Shown in pieces: positions 37,468 to 46,698 of a stretch of DNA of 64,000 bases. This stretch comes from Sva-07 sp963829585 (lineage in GTDB: Bacteria; Actinomycetota; Acidimicrobiia; Acidimicrobiales; Ilumatobacteraceae). The stretch's first letter is position 1. Each line of letters starts with the position of its first letter. Under the pieces are notes generated by a model. It saw only the letters and a program-made list of their open reading frames with translations, made no database searches and was not told the DNA's origin. Where the stretch lies: positions 1-64,000 of the forward strand of contig CAWHJD010000015.1 in assembly GCA_963829585.1 (NCBI GenBank), in the 5' to 3' direction. A program made the position numbers and the translations under genes.

Positions 37468-38751
37468 ATGGATGCGGGCGCGGTGATCGAGCGGGTGCGG
37501 CAGATAGTTGCGGTGCGCGGCGACGTCGATGCCGATGCCGTCGTCCTCGAGTCGGGGCTGGTGGCGCTGCGGGAGCTGACTTCGTGGGCCGACGCGCAAC
37601 ATGCGGTGCTCGTGGGTCGGCTGGCCGGCTGCGACAGCTTCGCCGCCAAGCGCATCGCCGCCGCGGGGAGGACGTCCCTGGTGGCAGCAGAGAAGAGCGC
37701 GGCCCGATCCCGAACGCTCGCCGCGACACCTCGACTGGCCGACCACCTCGACGACGGGTCGATCACTGCCGGGCACGTCGATGCGGTCACGCGAGCGTGC
37801 AGTCAGCTCGACCCGGCGCAGCGCAGCGAGTTGTTCGGGCGGGTCGACCGACTGGGCGCGGTCGCGGTTGCGGGGACCGTGGAGGAGTTCGACCGGCGCG
37901 TGAGGCTCGAGGTGAAGCGACTGCAGAGCGATGACGGGATGGATCGTCTCGCTCGACAACGGCGTGGCTGTCGGGTGTCGACCTGGGTCGACAACGAGGG
38001 GATGTGGAACCTGCGCGGCCGTCTCGATCCTGTCACCGGCGTGCGCCTCGACGCCAAACTCAAGACGACCGTCGAAGCGATGTTCTCCACCGAGGTCCCC
38101 GAGGAGTGTCCTGCTGATCCGATCGAGAAGCAGAGGTTCCTCGCGGCTCACGCCCTCGCCAATCTGATCCAGGGCACCGCTGCGGCGGCAACCTCGGGTC
38201 GCGCCGAGTTCGTCGTGGTGATCGACGCCGATGCAACCGACCAGCCCGGCCCCGTCGCCCAGTGGCCGATCCCGGTCGACATCCCCAGCAGCGTCCTGGC
38301 CGATCTCATGGGCGACCGTGATGTCCACGCCGTCGTCGTGCGCAACGGAATCGTCCTGCACGCCCCCGGCGAACTGAATCTCGGCCGCAGCACCCGGCTC
38401 GCCAACCGGGCCCAACGACGAGCCCTGCGCGGCTTGTATCGATGTTGCGCCATCCCGGGCTGCGCCGTCGACTACGAACGATGCAAGCTGCACCACATCC
38501 TGTGGTGGCGCCACGGTGGGCTCACCGACCTGGAGAACTTGATCCCGGTGTGCAGCCGGCACCACGGCAACATCCACCAGGACGGCTGGCTCATCGCCCT
38601 CGGCCCCAACCGCCAACTCACCCTGCGACTCCCCGACGGCGCCATCCACACCACCGGACCACCCAACCGACGACCGCCGCCTGGCCCCGATGGCAGCAAC
38701 GTCGCCGTCACCAACTTGAATTCGAACACCGTGTCGAAGATCGTGCCCTGA
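37468..38751 (+). CDS. DUF222 / HNH endonuclease signature protein
   Basis: The protein has about 427 residues. The N-terminal and central part is a DUF222 (13E12-like) region (AGRTSLVAAEKSAARSRTL, GSITAGHVDAVTRACSQLD). The C-terminus has an HNH motif: CAIPGCAVDYERCKLHH, then GGLTDLENLIPVCSRHHGNIH. Members are multi-copy in many actinobacteria and are suspected mobile or selfish elements, although activity is rarely shown. No terminal repeats or att-like sequence are seen here. It is convergent with the SDR gene, with a 4-base gap. Confidence 0.85.
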   Translation: MDAGAVIERVRQIVAVRGDVDADAVVLESGLVALRELTSWADAQHAVLVGRLAGCDSFAAKRIAAAGRTSLVAAEKSAARSRTLAATPRLADHLDDGSITAGHVDAVTRACSQLDPAQRSELFGRVDRLGAVAVAGTVEEFDRRVRLEVKRLQSDDGMDRLARQRRGCRVSTWVDNEGMWNLRGRLDPVTGVRLDAKLKTTVEAMFSTEVPEECPADPIEKQRFLAAHALANLIQGTAAAATSGRAEFVVVIDADATDQPGPVAQWPIPVDIPSSVLADLMGDRDVHAVVVRNGIVLHAPGELNLGRSTRLANRAQRRALRGLYRCCAIPGCAVDYERCKLHHILWWRHGGLTDLENLIPVCSRHHGNIHQDGWLIALGPNRQLTLRLPDGAIHTTGPPNRRPPPGPDGSNVAVTNLNSNTVSKIVP

Positions 38752-38755
38752 AGCG

Positions 38756-39556
38756 TCAGGTGTGGCGGATCGTCATGCCGCCGTCGACGGCGATGGTGGC
38801 ACCGTTGACGAAACTCGACGACGGCAAGCAGAGGTTGAGCGTCATGTGGGCCACCTCCTCGGGAATCCCGTAGCGGCGCAGCGGGACACGACGGCGGGCG
38901 TACGTCTCCTTGGCTTCGTCGGGGATCCCGGCCGTCATGCCGGTGGCGATGGGGCCAGGGCAGATGCAGTTGACCGTGACCCCGTGGCGGCCGAGCTCGA
39001 CAGCCAGCGCGCGCGTCAGCCCGGTGACACCGGCCTTTGATGCCGCATATGCGCTGAGTCCCGCGGTGGCGACGATCGACTCGGTCGAGGCGATGTTGAC
39101 GATGCGCCCCGATCCCGACTCGATGAGATGCGGCACCGCGAGTCGGATGAGTCGGGCATGCGCAGTCAGGTTGACGTCGAGCGTGCGGGCCCAGTTGTCC
39201 TCGAACTCCGCCTCGTCCTGGAACGTCGAGTTGACCAGCGACACCCCCGCGTTGTTCACCACGATGTCGAGCACACCGGCCCACGCGACGGTCTCGTCGA
39301 CGAGCGAACGCAATTGTCCGTGATCGGCGACATCGCACACGACCCCCAGCGCAATGCCGTCGCCGTGGACCGCAGTGATCTCGTCGACGACGACGTCGAC
39401 ACGCTCGCGGTGGAGATCGGCCACGACGACACGCGCACCTTCGTCGGCGAAGAGATGAGCGGTCGCACGCCCCATTCCACTGGCGGCGCCGGTGACGATC
39501 GCGACCCGGTCCTCGATCGAGCGTGACAGCTCGGTCAGGCGGCGCCCGGACGTCAC
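38756..39556 (-). CDS. Short-chain dehydrogenase/reductase
   Basis: The 266-residue classical SDR has the Rossmann motif VTGAASGMGRATA, NNAGVS, the catalytic Ser in RIVNIASTES and the Tyr/Lys pair in SAYAASKAGV, then CPGPIATGM. The cofactor is probably NAD, judging from the acidic residue in VVVADLHRE. Substrate unknown. GTG 39556 overlaps the stop of the PPOX-like gene (GTGA), so the two form an operon. Confidence 0.88.
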   Translation of the reverse strand: MTSGRRLTELSRSIEDRVAIVTGAASGMGRATAHLFADEGARVVVADLHRERVDVVVDEITAVHGDGIALGVVCDVADHGQLRSLVDETVAWAGVLDIVVNNAGVSLVNSTFQDEAEFEDNWARTLDVNLTAHARLIRLAVPHLIESGSGRIVNIASTESIVATAGLSAYAASKAGVTGLTRALAVELGRHGVTVNCICPGPIATGMTAGIPDEAKETYARRRVPLRRYGIPEEVAHMTLNLCLPSSSFVNGATIAVDGGMTIRHT

Positions 39557-39996
39557 GCGGCGGACCAGCGCTGCATGCCACCCATCCCGTACTGCTTGAG
39601 CACCAGCGCCCGCTCCGGCGTGATGGCCAGGAACGCGGTGCCGGGCGAGTCGTCGGGCCCACCGGGCGCGAACATGTTCAGGTCGTAGTCGAAGACTCCC
39701 GTCCACAAGCGGCGCTTGGTGTCCAGGTCGGAGAAGACCTCCGCCGTCCCCCAGATCTCGACGCCGTCGCCGACAGCGTCGACCTGCCAGTGCATGGCCA
39801 CATCCGCATGAGCCGCCACGTTCCGCGCCTTCACGGAGTCGGTGCCGATCATCACCCAGCAGATGTCCCCCTCCCAGCAGGGATGCACCGGCACGACATC
39901 CGGCTTCCCGTCGGCTCCGACCGACGCGAGGTGGGCCCATGGGCTGAGGCCCGCGGCGAAGGACTTGACATCTTCGAGTTCGATCTGATCCGTCAT
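39553..39996 (-). CDS. Pyridoxamine 5'-phosphate oxidase family (PPOX-like) protein
   Basis: The 147-residue split-barrel flavin-binding protein shows the segments LASVGADGKPDVVPVHPCWEGD and NVAAHADVAMHWQVD, in two parts, typical of F420- or FMN-dependent PPOX-fold enzymes. Reaction unknown. ATG 39996 is set by a TACTGT -10 box 6 bases upstream. First gene of a two-gene operon with the SDR. Confidence 0.8.
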   Translation of the reverse strand: MTDQIELEDVKSFAAGLSPWAHLASVGADGKPDVVPVHPCWEGDICWVMIGTDSVKARNVAAHADVAMHWQVDAVGDGVEIWGTAEVFSDLDTKRRLWTGVFDYDLNMFAPGGPDDSPGTAFLAITPERALVLKQYGMGGMQRWSAA

Positions 39997-40002
39997 GTCG
40001 CG

Positions 40003-40012
40003 ACAGTACCCT
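40003..40012. promoter_or_regulatory. Overlapping bidirectional -10 boxes (PPOX-like / queF)
   Basis: In ACAGTACCCT the minus-strand box TACTGT (40003-40008) and the plus-strand box TACCCT (40007-40012) share the central TA. They lie 6 and 7 bases from ATG 39996 and ATG 40020 respectively. The entire divergent region is 23 bases. Confidence 0.55.
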
Positions 40013-40019
40013 CGGGGAG

Positions 40020-40388
40020 ATGGAGCTGACCGTCCTGGGGCACACCGTCCGCGAGCCGATCGACCACGTCGAGGTGTTCCCCGCACCTGCACACGTCACG
40101 AGCGTGACGTTCACGACTGAGGAACTGGCGTCCGTGTGCCCGGTGACCGCACAGCCCGACCTGTCCAGCGTCACGATCGAATACGCGCCCCGCGAGTGGT
40201 GCGTCGAGTCCAAGAGTCTCAAGCTCTACCTGTGGCGATTCCGCGACCGCGCCGTCTTCGCGGAGGCCCTGGCCGCCGAGATCGCCGGCGAGATCATGAC
40301 GACGGCCGCGCCGGCAAACGTCACCGTCACGCTGGTACAGCGACCTCGTGGCGGTATCGAGCTGAAGGCCGTCGCACAGCTGCCGTGA
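40020..40388 (+). CDS. queF: NADPH-dependent 7-cyano-7-deazaguanine reductase QueF
   Basis: The 122-residue unimodular (type I) QueF reduces preQ0 to preQ1 in queuosine biosynthesis. The nucleophilic Cys and acid are in SVCPVTAQPDLSSVTIEY. The substrate-binding motif is CVESKSLKLYLWRFRD. No queC/D/E or tgt gene is in the window. It lies 19 bases from the convergent methyltransferase gene. Confidence 0.93.
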   Translation: MELTVLGHTVREPIDHVEVFPAPAHVTSVTFTTEELASVCPVTAQPDLSSVTIEYAPREWCVESKSLKLYLWRFRDRAVFAEALAAEIAGEIMTTAAPANVTVTLVQRPRGGIELKAVAQLP

Positions 40389-40407
40389 CGGTACGTCGGC
40401 GACTCGA

Positions 40408-41493
40408 TCAGGGTCGCACTTCGTAGAACGAGTTCACCGAGTGCTCGACGCCGAGCGTCCGGAAGCGTGTGAAGCCCGCTGCTGCCGCCATCTCCCTTGC
40501 CCGTGACTCGGGAAGCCCGAGCGTGCCGAGCCCGGCCCCGTCGGGGGCAGACAACGCCGACGACATGCACGACAGCACGCTGATGCCGTACATCAGCGGT
40601 GCCATCGGGTTCTTCTGGACGTTCTCGGCGAAGGTGTCGCGTCCCTTGATGTCGACCAGCAGCCAGGTGCCGTCCGGCGCCAGTGCCGAACCGATCGCAT
40701 CGATCATCTCCTGCGGGTGGGTCATGTCGTGGATGCAGTCGAACGTCGTGACGAAGTCGACCGAACGGTCGTCGGGCAAGGGCTCGACGCGCGGGTCGAC
40801 GAACCGCACATTGGTCGCGTTGTCCTCCCGACGGCGATGCTCGGCACGCTCGAGTGCGTGCTGGGAGATGTCGTAGCCGACGAACGTGCTCCTCGGGAAC
40901 GCTTCGGCCATCAGCAGGACCGCTCCCCCGGCGCCACAACCGATGTCGGCGACGGTGATCCCTGCATCCAGCCGCTCCACGATGCCGTCGAGTGCCGGGA
41001 GCACGGTCGGGATCAGGTGGTGACGATTCCACGGCTCGAAACTCCGCTCGATCCCGACGGCTCCCTCGGGCCCGTGACTGTCGTAGTCGTGACCCACCCC
41101 GGTTCGGAAGCTCTCCGGCATTGCCTCGAGTGCTGCCATCGTCTGCGGGAATCGGTGGAACATGCCCATCCCGAATGCGGGGTGATCGGGTGTCGCGAGC
41201 ACAGCCGTGGCTTCCGGTGTCAACCAGAACCGCTCGGGTGCGGCGTCGGTGTCGACGGCGATCAGCTTGGCTGCGCCCTGGTTGTAGGCCCATTCGCGGA
41301 CCCACCGTTCGTCGAGTCCGGTGTGGTCGGCCAGCTCCGCCGTGGTCAGCGGACCGTCGGCGGCGGCCAGCGCCGCGTAGAGGCCGAGCCGGTCACCGAG
41401 GTGGATCATTCCGGCCGTCACGGCGCCACTGAGCTGCGTGAAGACGGAGAACGAGTAGTACTTGACGAGGTCGGGATCGGGAGCTTCGGCCAT
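40408..41493 (-). CDS. Class I SAM-dependent methyltransferase with N-terminal winged-helix domain
   Basis: The 361-residue protein has an N-terminal helical, winged-helix-like domain (AGMIHLGDRLGLYAALA, LTTAELADHTGLDERWV). The SAM fold follows, with motif I VADIGCGAGGAVLLMAEAFP and FVGYDIS. The architecture resembles small-molecule O-methyltransferases and mycobacterial relatives. Substrate unknown. ATG 41493 has a TACCGT box (41500-41505) 6 bases upstream. Confidence 0.85.
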   Translation of the reverse strand: MAEAPDPDLVKYYSFSVFTQLSGAVTAGMIHLGDRLGLYAALAAADGPLTTAELADHTGLDERWVREWAYNQGAAKLIAVDTDAAPERFWLTPEATAVLATPDHPAFGMGMFHRFPQTMAALEAMPESFRTGVGHDYDSHGPEGAVGIERSFEPWNRHHLIPTVLPALDGIVERLDAGITVADIGCGAGGAVLLMAEAFPRSTFVGYDISQHALERAEHRRREDNATNVRFVDPRVEPLPDDRSVDFVTTFDCIHDMTHPQEMIDAIGSALAPDGTWLLVDIKGRDTFAENVQKNPMAPLMYGISVLSCMSSALSAPDGAGLGTLGLPESRAREMAAAAGFTRFRTLGVEHSVNSFYEVRP

Positions 41494-41527
41494 GCCCCGA
41501 CGGTAGATCGTCGGCCCACCATGCTCG

Positions 41528-42205
41528 TCAGCGGGTGCGTTGTTCCTGGTCCAGGTGCTCGACGTCGCTGAGTTTCGACAGACAGAACGTGAATCCGTCG
41601 TCCAACTCCATTGCCTCGATCCGGCTGATCGACGTGTGCCCGAGCACGAAACGGTCCCATTCCCACGGCACCGCCGCGAGCCCGAGGAGATGACCGATGG
41701 TGACCGAGTTGGTGCCGGCGTGGGCGACGAGCGCGATTCGAGCACCAGGCTCGCGGATCTGCCAGACCGGCAGGTCCGTCTCCGAGCGCACGACGCCGCG
41801 ATCGGCGAGAAAGGTCGTCACGCCCGCCCGGATACGAGCGACGAAGTCACGCATCGATTCACCGCCACGCAGGCCGTGCCAGCGGTCCTCGGCCTTGCGT
41901 CCTCTCAGTTCGGCATAGGCCTCGGCGGCCTTCTCGGCGGGCGTGCCGTGCCAGACCGGATCGCGTATCTCCTCGAGCCACGGATCGACGATCTCCGGTC
42001 GACCCAGAGCCTCCAGGAGGGGTCGTGCGGTCTGGCGCGCCCGGACGAGCGGCGAGACGAGGATCTCGTCGAAGTGTTCGTCCCGCAGAGAATCGGCGAG
42101 CAACGTCGCCTGTCGGTGACCGAGGTCGGTGAGTGGAGGATCGACCACGGTGAGGCCGTCGCGCACCCATTCGGGCTCGCCGTGTCGGATCAGCACGATC
42201 TCCAT
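41528..42205 (-). CDS. Histidine phosphatase family protein
   Basis: The protein of about 225 residues has the phospho-His motif VLIRHGEPEW, VSPLVRARQTARPLLE, and a second His in IALVAHAGTNSVTIG. Substrate unknown. ATG 42205 is set by the TACAGT box 7 bases upstream; GTG 42214 lies inside that box and is unlikely. Divergent from the DUF2510 gene. Confidence 0.87.
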   Translation of the reverse strand: MEIVLIRHGEPEWVRDGLTVVDPPLTDLGHRQATLLADSLRDEHFDEILVSPLVRARQTARPLLEALGRPEIVDPWLEEIRDPVWHGTPAEKAAEAYAELRGRKAEDRWHGLRGGESMRDFVARIRAGVTTFLADRGVVRSETDLPVWQIREPGARIALVAHAGTNSVTIGHLLGLAAVPWEWDRFVLGHTSISRIEAMELDDGFTFCLSKLSDVEHLDQEQRTR

Positions 42206-42212
42206 CGATGCC

Positions 42213-42260
42213 ACTGTACGGGGAGGGTACGAGGCCGCAGCGGTCGCTCACCGATAGCTT
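42213..42260. promoter_or_regulatory. Divergent leaderless promoter pair
   Basis: On the minus strand TACAGT (42213-42218) is 7 bases before ATG 42205. On the plus strand TAGCTT (42255-42260) is 8 bases before GTG 42269. Confidence 0.5.
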
Positions 42261-42268
42261 GCGACCCA

Positions 42269-43000
42269 GTGACTGACGAGACCGGTGCTGCTGCGGGCTG
42301 GTACGCCGATCCGACGGGACGTTACGAACACCGCTACTACAACGGGCAGTCCTGGACCGCGGACGTGTCGTCCGGAGGCCGACGGTTCGTCGACAAGCTG
42401 GGACTCGAGCCGACTGCGAGCAGCGCCGACCGCGACGGCACGAGCAACGCGATGGGTACTGCAGCGATGGTGCTCGGCATCGTGGCGGTCTCGACGTCGT
42501 GGATGCCGTTCGTCGTCGTGGTCGGTGTCGTCGCGGCACTCCTCGCTCTCGTGTTCGGCTGGGTCGGGTTGCGACGGGCGAGGAGATCGGGCGGCAGTCG
42601 TGCGTTCGCCATCGTCGGGCTGGCCACCGGTGCGAGTGCGCTCGTCGCCGCGATCGTGGGTGTCGCGCTGACGATGGTGGTGCTCGATGTCTACGACGAC
42701 TACTTGAACCCACAGCCCAACGTCGTCGACGTCACCGAATGCGAGCTCCAGGGGTCGCGCGCCACCATGGCCGGTGTACTGACCAACACCGGTGACCGTA
42801 CGGCCGACTACTCGGTGCTCGTCGGGTTCGTGCGGCCCGGCACCGACAACGCTCACCGTTCGGAACGCGTCAGCGTCGACGACGTCGAACCGGGCGCCGA
42901 CGCGGCATTCAGTGCCGAGGCCCAGGTCGATCTCGAGGTGATCGACTGCGTGATCCTCGCCGTGAACGGACCGCTCCCGTTCGGTGTCGCCGTCGACTGA
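42269..43000 (+). CDS. DUF2510/DUF4190-type membrane protein
   Basis: The 243-residue protein starts with a DUF2510 WYADPTG motif (AGWYADPTGRYEHRYYNGQSW). Two hydrophobic helices follow near residues 75-100 and 115-140, with DUF4190-like spacing (GWVGLRRARRSGGSRAFAIVG). An extracytoplasmic beta domain with two cysteines (VTECELQG, VIDCVILAV) completes the protein. Function unknown; DUF2510 is typical of actinobacteria. Confidence 0.8.
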   Translation: MTDETGAAAGWYADPTGRYEHRYYNGQSWTADVSSGGRRFVDKLGLEPTASSADRDGTSNAMGTAAMVLGIVAVSTSWMPFVVVVGVVAALLALVFGWVGLRRARRSGGSRAFAIVGLATGASALVAAIVGVALTMVVLDVYDDYLNPQPNVVDVTECELQGSRATMAGVLTNTGDRTADYSVLVGFVRPGTDNAHRSERVSVDDVEPGADAAFSAEAQVDLEVIDCVILAVNGPLPFGVAVD

Positions 43001-43025
43001 GCCGACTGACTGAGCCGACTGCACC

Positions 43026-44849
43026 TCAGACGGTCGTTGCCGAGACCCACGCGTCGTACAGCCGCCGGTACACACCGTCGTGAGTGATGAGTTCGTCGTG
43101 GTGCCCGTCCTCGACCAAACGGCCCTGATCGAGCACCAACACCCGGTCGGCGCGCGCCGCCGTCGACAACCGGTGAGCGATCGCGATCGTCGTGCGGCTC
43201 GCAGCCAGCCGTTCGAGCGCGCGTGCGATTCGCACCTCGGTGAGCGCGTCGACCGACGACGTCGCCTCGTCGAGGATGAGGACATCGGGGTCGGCGAGGC
43301 CGGCACGGAGCAGCGCCACGAGTTGTCGCTCGCCGGCCGACAGCTGGTCACCACGTTCACCGACACGCGTGGCGAGCCCGTCGGGCAGCGAGTCGATCCA
43401 GTCCTGTACACCGAGGTCGGTGACGACGCGCTGGACGTCGAGCGCCTTGGCGTCCTCTCGCGCGAACGCAACGTTCGCGGCGACGGTGTCGTCGAAGAGG
43501 AACGGCTCCTGCGACACCACCACCAGCCGGCGCCGCAGCTCGGCGCGGCTCACGCGCCGCAGGGGAACACCGCCGAGGTCGATCTCACCGATCGTCGGGT
43601 CGGCGAACCGGGCGATGAGACGACCGAGGGTCGTCTTGCCCGACCCGGTGGATCCGACCAGCGCAACCTGCTGACCTGCCGGGATCGTGATGTCGAGATG
43701 CTTCAGCACGGCGGTGTCGGACGACTGATCGCTCCGGCTGCGGTAGGCGAAGGTGACATCACGGATGTCGATCTGCAGCTGACCCTCCGGCAGCGGGATC
43801 GGATCGTCCGGTTCGGGAGGCCCGACCGGCATGTCGAGCACCGAGAGCACCCGACGAAGGCCCGCCACCGCCATCTGTGTCGTGTCGATCACTTCGGTGA
43901 ACCCGGCAATCGGTTCCAGGAAGCGATAGGTCAGGAAGACGAACCCGACGAGTGCGCCGGCGGTCAGCCCGCTCGCCGGCCCGAGCCAGACGCCGACGCC
44001 CACGACGGCGCAGACGGTGAGCGCCGAGAACACCTCACCGGAGGGGAACAGGAACGCGCCGAGCCGGGCGGCGCGGATCTGCGCGACGGTCTTCACCTCG
44101 ACCGCTCGAGCGACATCCTCCTGCATCTTCGGCCCTGCTCCGTACACGCGGATCGTCGGTGCACCCGACACGACCTCGGCAACGGTGCCGAGCATCTGCC
44201 CGTTGCCGTGACGGGCAGAGTCGTAGGCGACCAGGAGGCGCGACTGGACGGCGCGGAGCACGAAGATCAGCGGGAGCGACACGGCAAAGGCGACGAGCGC
44301 CAGCTGCCAGTTGATCGCCAGCATCACGCCGGCGACGATGAGCATCAGGGTGCCGTCGACCAGCCAGGCCAGTCCGCCCCACTGGAAGAACTGGGCCAGT
44401 GTCTCGATGTCGCTGGTCACGCGGGCCACCAGACCGCCGCGGCGCTCGTCGTTGTGGTCGGCCAGGCTCAGCTGGTGGATGTGGCTGATCAGACGCACGC
44501 GCAGATCGTGGAGCGCCCGTTCGCTGCGCACGCCCAGCCGCAGGGCGGCGTACCGGAAGGCGATGCCCGAGACGACGACCGCGACGGCGGCCGCGATCGC
44601 CATCTGGACGATGACGCCCATGTCGACACCGTCCTCGGAGAGCCCTCGGTCGATCGCCTGCTGGATCAGCAACGGCACCACGACCCGGCCTGCGGCACCG
44701 ATCGCTGCGAGCAGCCACGTCAGGCCGAGCCCCTGACGGAGAATGGGGGCGGTCTGCAGGCCACGGCCGATCGTTCTGACCGCCGAGTCCTGATTCGTCG
44801 GTGTCATGGTTCCGGCCTTGGCGGCCAGGGTCGGGTCGACCACGCTCAT
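43026..44849 (-). CDS. ABC exporter half-transporter with consensus Walker B
   Basis: The 607-residue protein has an ABC-B type transmembrane domain and an ATPase domain. Walker A is GSTGSGKTTLGRLI, the signature is LSAGERQLVALL (non-canonical), Walker B is VLILDEATSSVD with the catalytic Glu, and the switch His is in IAIAHRLSTA. ATG 44849 overlaps the stop of its partner (ATGA). With the partner it should form a heterodimeric exporter; substrate unknown. Confidence 0.9.
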   Translation of the reverse strand: MSVVDPTLAAKAGTMTPTNQDSAVRTIGRGLQTAPILRQGLGLTWLLAAIGAAGRVVVPLLIQQAIDRGLSEDGVDMGVIVQMAIAAAVAVVVSGIAFRYAALRLGVRSERALHDLRVRLISHIHQLSLADHNDERRGGLVARVTSDIETLAQFFQWGGLAWLVDGTLMLIVAGVMLAINWQLALVAFAVSLPLIFVLRAVQSRLLVAYDSARHGNGQMLGTVAEVVSGAPTIRVYGAGPKMQEDVARAVEVKTVAQIRAARLGAFLFPSGEVFSALTVCAVVGVGVWLGPASGLTAGALVGFVFLTYRFLEPIAGFTEVIDTTQMAVAGLRRVLSVLDMPVGPPEPDDPIPLPEGQLQIDIRDVTFAYRSRSDQSSDTAVLKHLDITIPAGQQVALVGSTGSGKTTLGRLIARFADPTIGEIDLGGVPLRRVSRAELRRRLVVVSQEPFLFDDTVAANVAFAREDAKALDVQRVVTDLGVQDWIDSLPDGLATRVGERGDQLSAGERQLVALLRAGLADPDVLILDEATSSVDALTEVRIARALERLAASRTTIAIAHRLSTAARADRVLVLDQGRLVEDGHHDELITHDGVYRRLYDAWVSATTV

Positions 44850-46655
44850 GGCGTCCCCACCGTCACGTCGACACCGCGTGCATCGCGGTCGGTCTCGAAC
44901 GCCTCGACGAGTTCCCGGTACGGCGGGGTCGACTCCATGAGTTCGTCGTGCGTCCCGTGCGCTGCCACCCGCCCGTCGGCGACGAACACGACGTTGTCGG
45001 CGAGGGCGATCGTCGATGGGCGCGACGCCACCATGAGCACCGACGAATCGGCGAGTTCGCGGCGCAGGTTGTCGAGCACGATGCCCTCGGTCGCCGGATC
45101 GAGCGCAGAGGTCGTGTCGTCGAGGAGCAGCAGCGACGGCTTGCGGACGAGCGCGCGGGCGAGTGCGAGACGTTGGCGTTGGCCACCGCTCAGGCTCACA
45201 CCACGCTCGCCGACGACGGTGTCGAGGCGGTGCGGCAATCGTTCGACGAACTGTTTCGCGGCGGCGAGATCGAGGGCGTGCCAGATCTCGTCGTCGGAGA
45301 ACCGATCGCCCAGCTCGATGTTGTCGCGCACGGTGCCGCCCATGAGGAAGGCCTCCTGGAACACGATGCATCGGCCGCCGGCCCGGAGGCTCACCTCACC
45401 CGACGACGGCGCGATCAACCCGATGGCGAGTTGTGCGATCGTCGACTTGCCCGAACCCGTGGGGCCGACCAGCGCCGTGACGCTGCCCTGCGGGATGGCC
45501 AAGGTCACGTCGACGATCGTCGGCGGGCCGTCACCCTCGTGAGCGAACGAGACGTGGTCGAAACCGATCCCCACGGAGGCAGGCGGTTCGTTGATCCTGT
45601 CGACGGGATCGTCCTCGATCGGCTCGTGGAGCACCATCTGGATCCGATTCCATGCCGCGATCGATCGAGGGAGTTCCGAGAGGGCGAAGCCGATCAGGCG
45701 AAGCGGGAAGACGAGCAACGTGAAGAGGAAGACGACACCTGACAGCTCACCGATGGACAGGTCGCCGGAACGCACCCGAAACGACCCGATGACCACGAGC
45801 AGGATGTTCGTGAGTGACGGGATGACGTCGAGGAATGCCTCGAACCAGCTCCTCAGGCGCAGCGCTCGTACCCGTGACGATCGGACCTGGTCGGCAAGGC
45901 CCGACAGCCGGTCGGTCTCGCGCTCCTCGGCGCCGTACGACTTCACCAGCTGCACGCCCTCGAAGCTCTCGTGGACACCCGCCGAGAACTCCCCGAGGTG
46001 ATGTTGGGCACGCGCGAAGTGCCCGGACACCAGGCGCTCGTACACCACGTTGGTGGTCACCAGCAACGGGAACACGATCACCGCCACCATGCCGAGGGGC
46101 AGGTCGATGAACAACATCCAGATCGTCGACACGATGACCATGACGACGGTCCCGCAGGCGAAGGGGATCGGAGCCAGGACGCTCACCGTCGATTCGGCAT
46201 CGACTCCGGCGCGGGCGACGAGGTCACCGTCCGGGCGCCGATTGTGCCAGCTCATCGGCTGGTGGACGTAGCGGTCCACGACGTCGTTGGTGAGCATCTG
46301 GGCGACTCGCCACATCGTGATGGAGGCATAGCTGCGACGGATGACGATGGCGATCGCGCGGAGCACACCGATGCCGAGCACCATGGCGACGCCGGTGATG
46401 AAGGTCGCCACCTCGACGTCGCCCTCCTCGAAGCGGGGCAGGATGACGTTGTCGATCAACCAACTGATGGCGAAGCTCGACGCCACCGTCAACAGGGCGA
46501 ACGCTGCGGCTCCGCCGACCGCGATCCCGAACAACTTGGGCTGCATCCTGATCATCGACCAGATGAACCGGCCGTTGCGCCGCGCGCGTTCGACCGGACC
46601 GATCTTCTCGTCGAGCAGCCTCCTCGAGAGCCTGTTTGCTCGCCTGGTCGGTCAC
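44846..46655 (-). CDS. ABC exporter half-transporter with degenerate ATPase site, one frame break
   Basis: GTG 46655 (VTDQAS) has a one-base surplus in the AAA run (plus-strand TTT 46635-46637). Removing it joins VTDQASNRLSRRLLDEK to IGPVERARRNGRFIWSMIRM and the rest, about 602 residues. Without repair translation could only start at ATG 46555. Walker A is GPTGSGKSTIAQ and the signature is canonical LSGGQRQRLALARAL. Walker B ends LLLLDDTTSALD (Asp replaces the catalytic Glu), and the switch His is replaced (MVASRPSTIAL). This half supplies the degenerate site of a heterodimer. Confidence 0.88.
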
Positions 46656-46684
46656 GGGACGTTTCTACCAGCGAGTGCCCGCCA

Positions 46685-46690
46685 TATCGT
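46685..46690 (+). promoter_or_regulatory. -10 box TATCGT, leaderless-type promoter
   Basis: TATCGT lies 8 bases before GTG 46699, in the 43-base region divergent from the ABC exporter. Confidence 0.45.
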
Positions 46691-46698
46691 CAACAGTT

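Noticed and set aside
37468..38751. DUF222/HNH protein as part of a mobile element or defence island
   Set aside because: No flanking repeats, integrase or restriction/defence partners; neighbours are ordinary metabolic genes.
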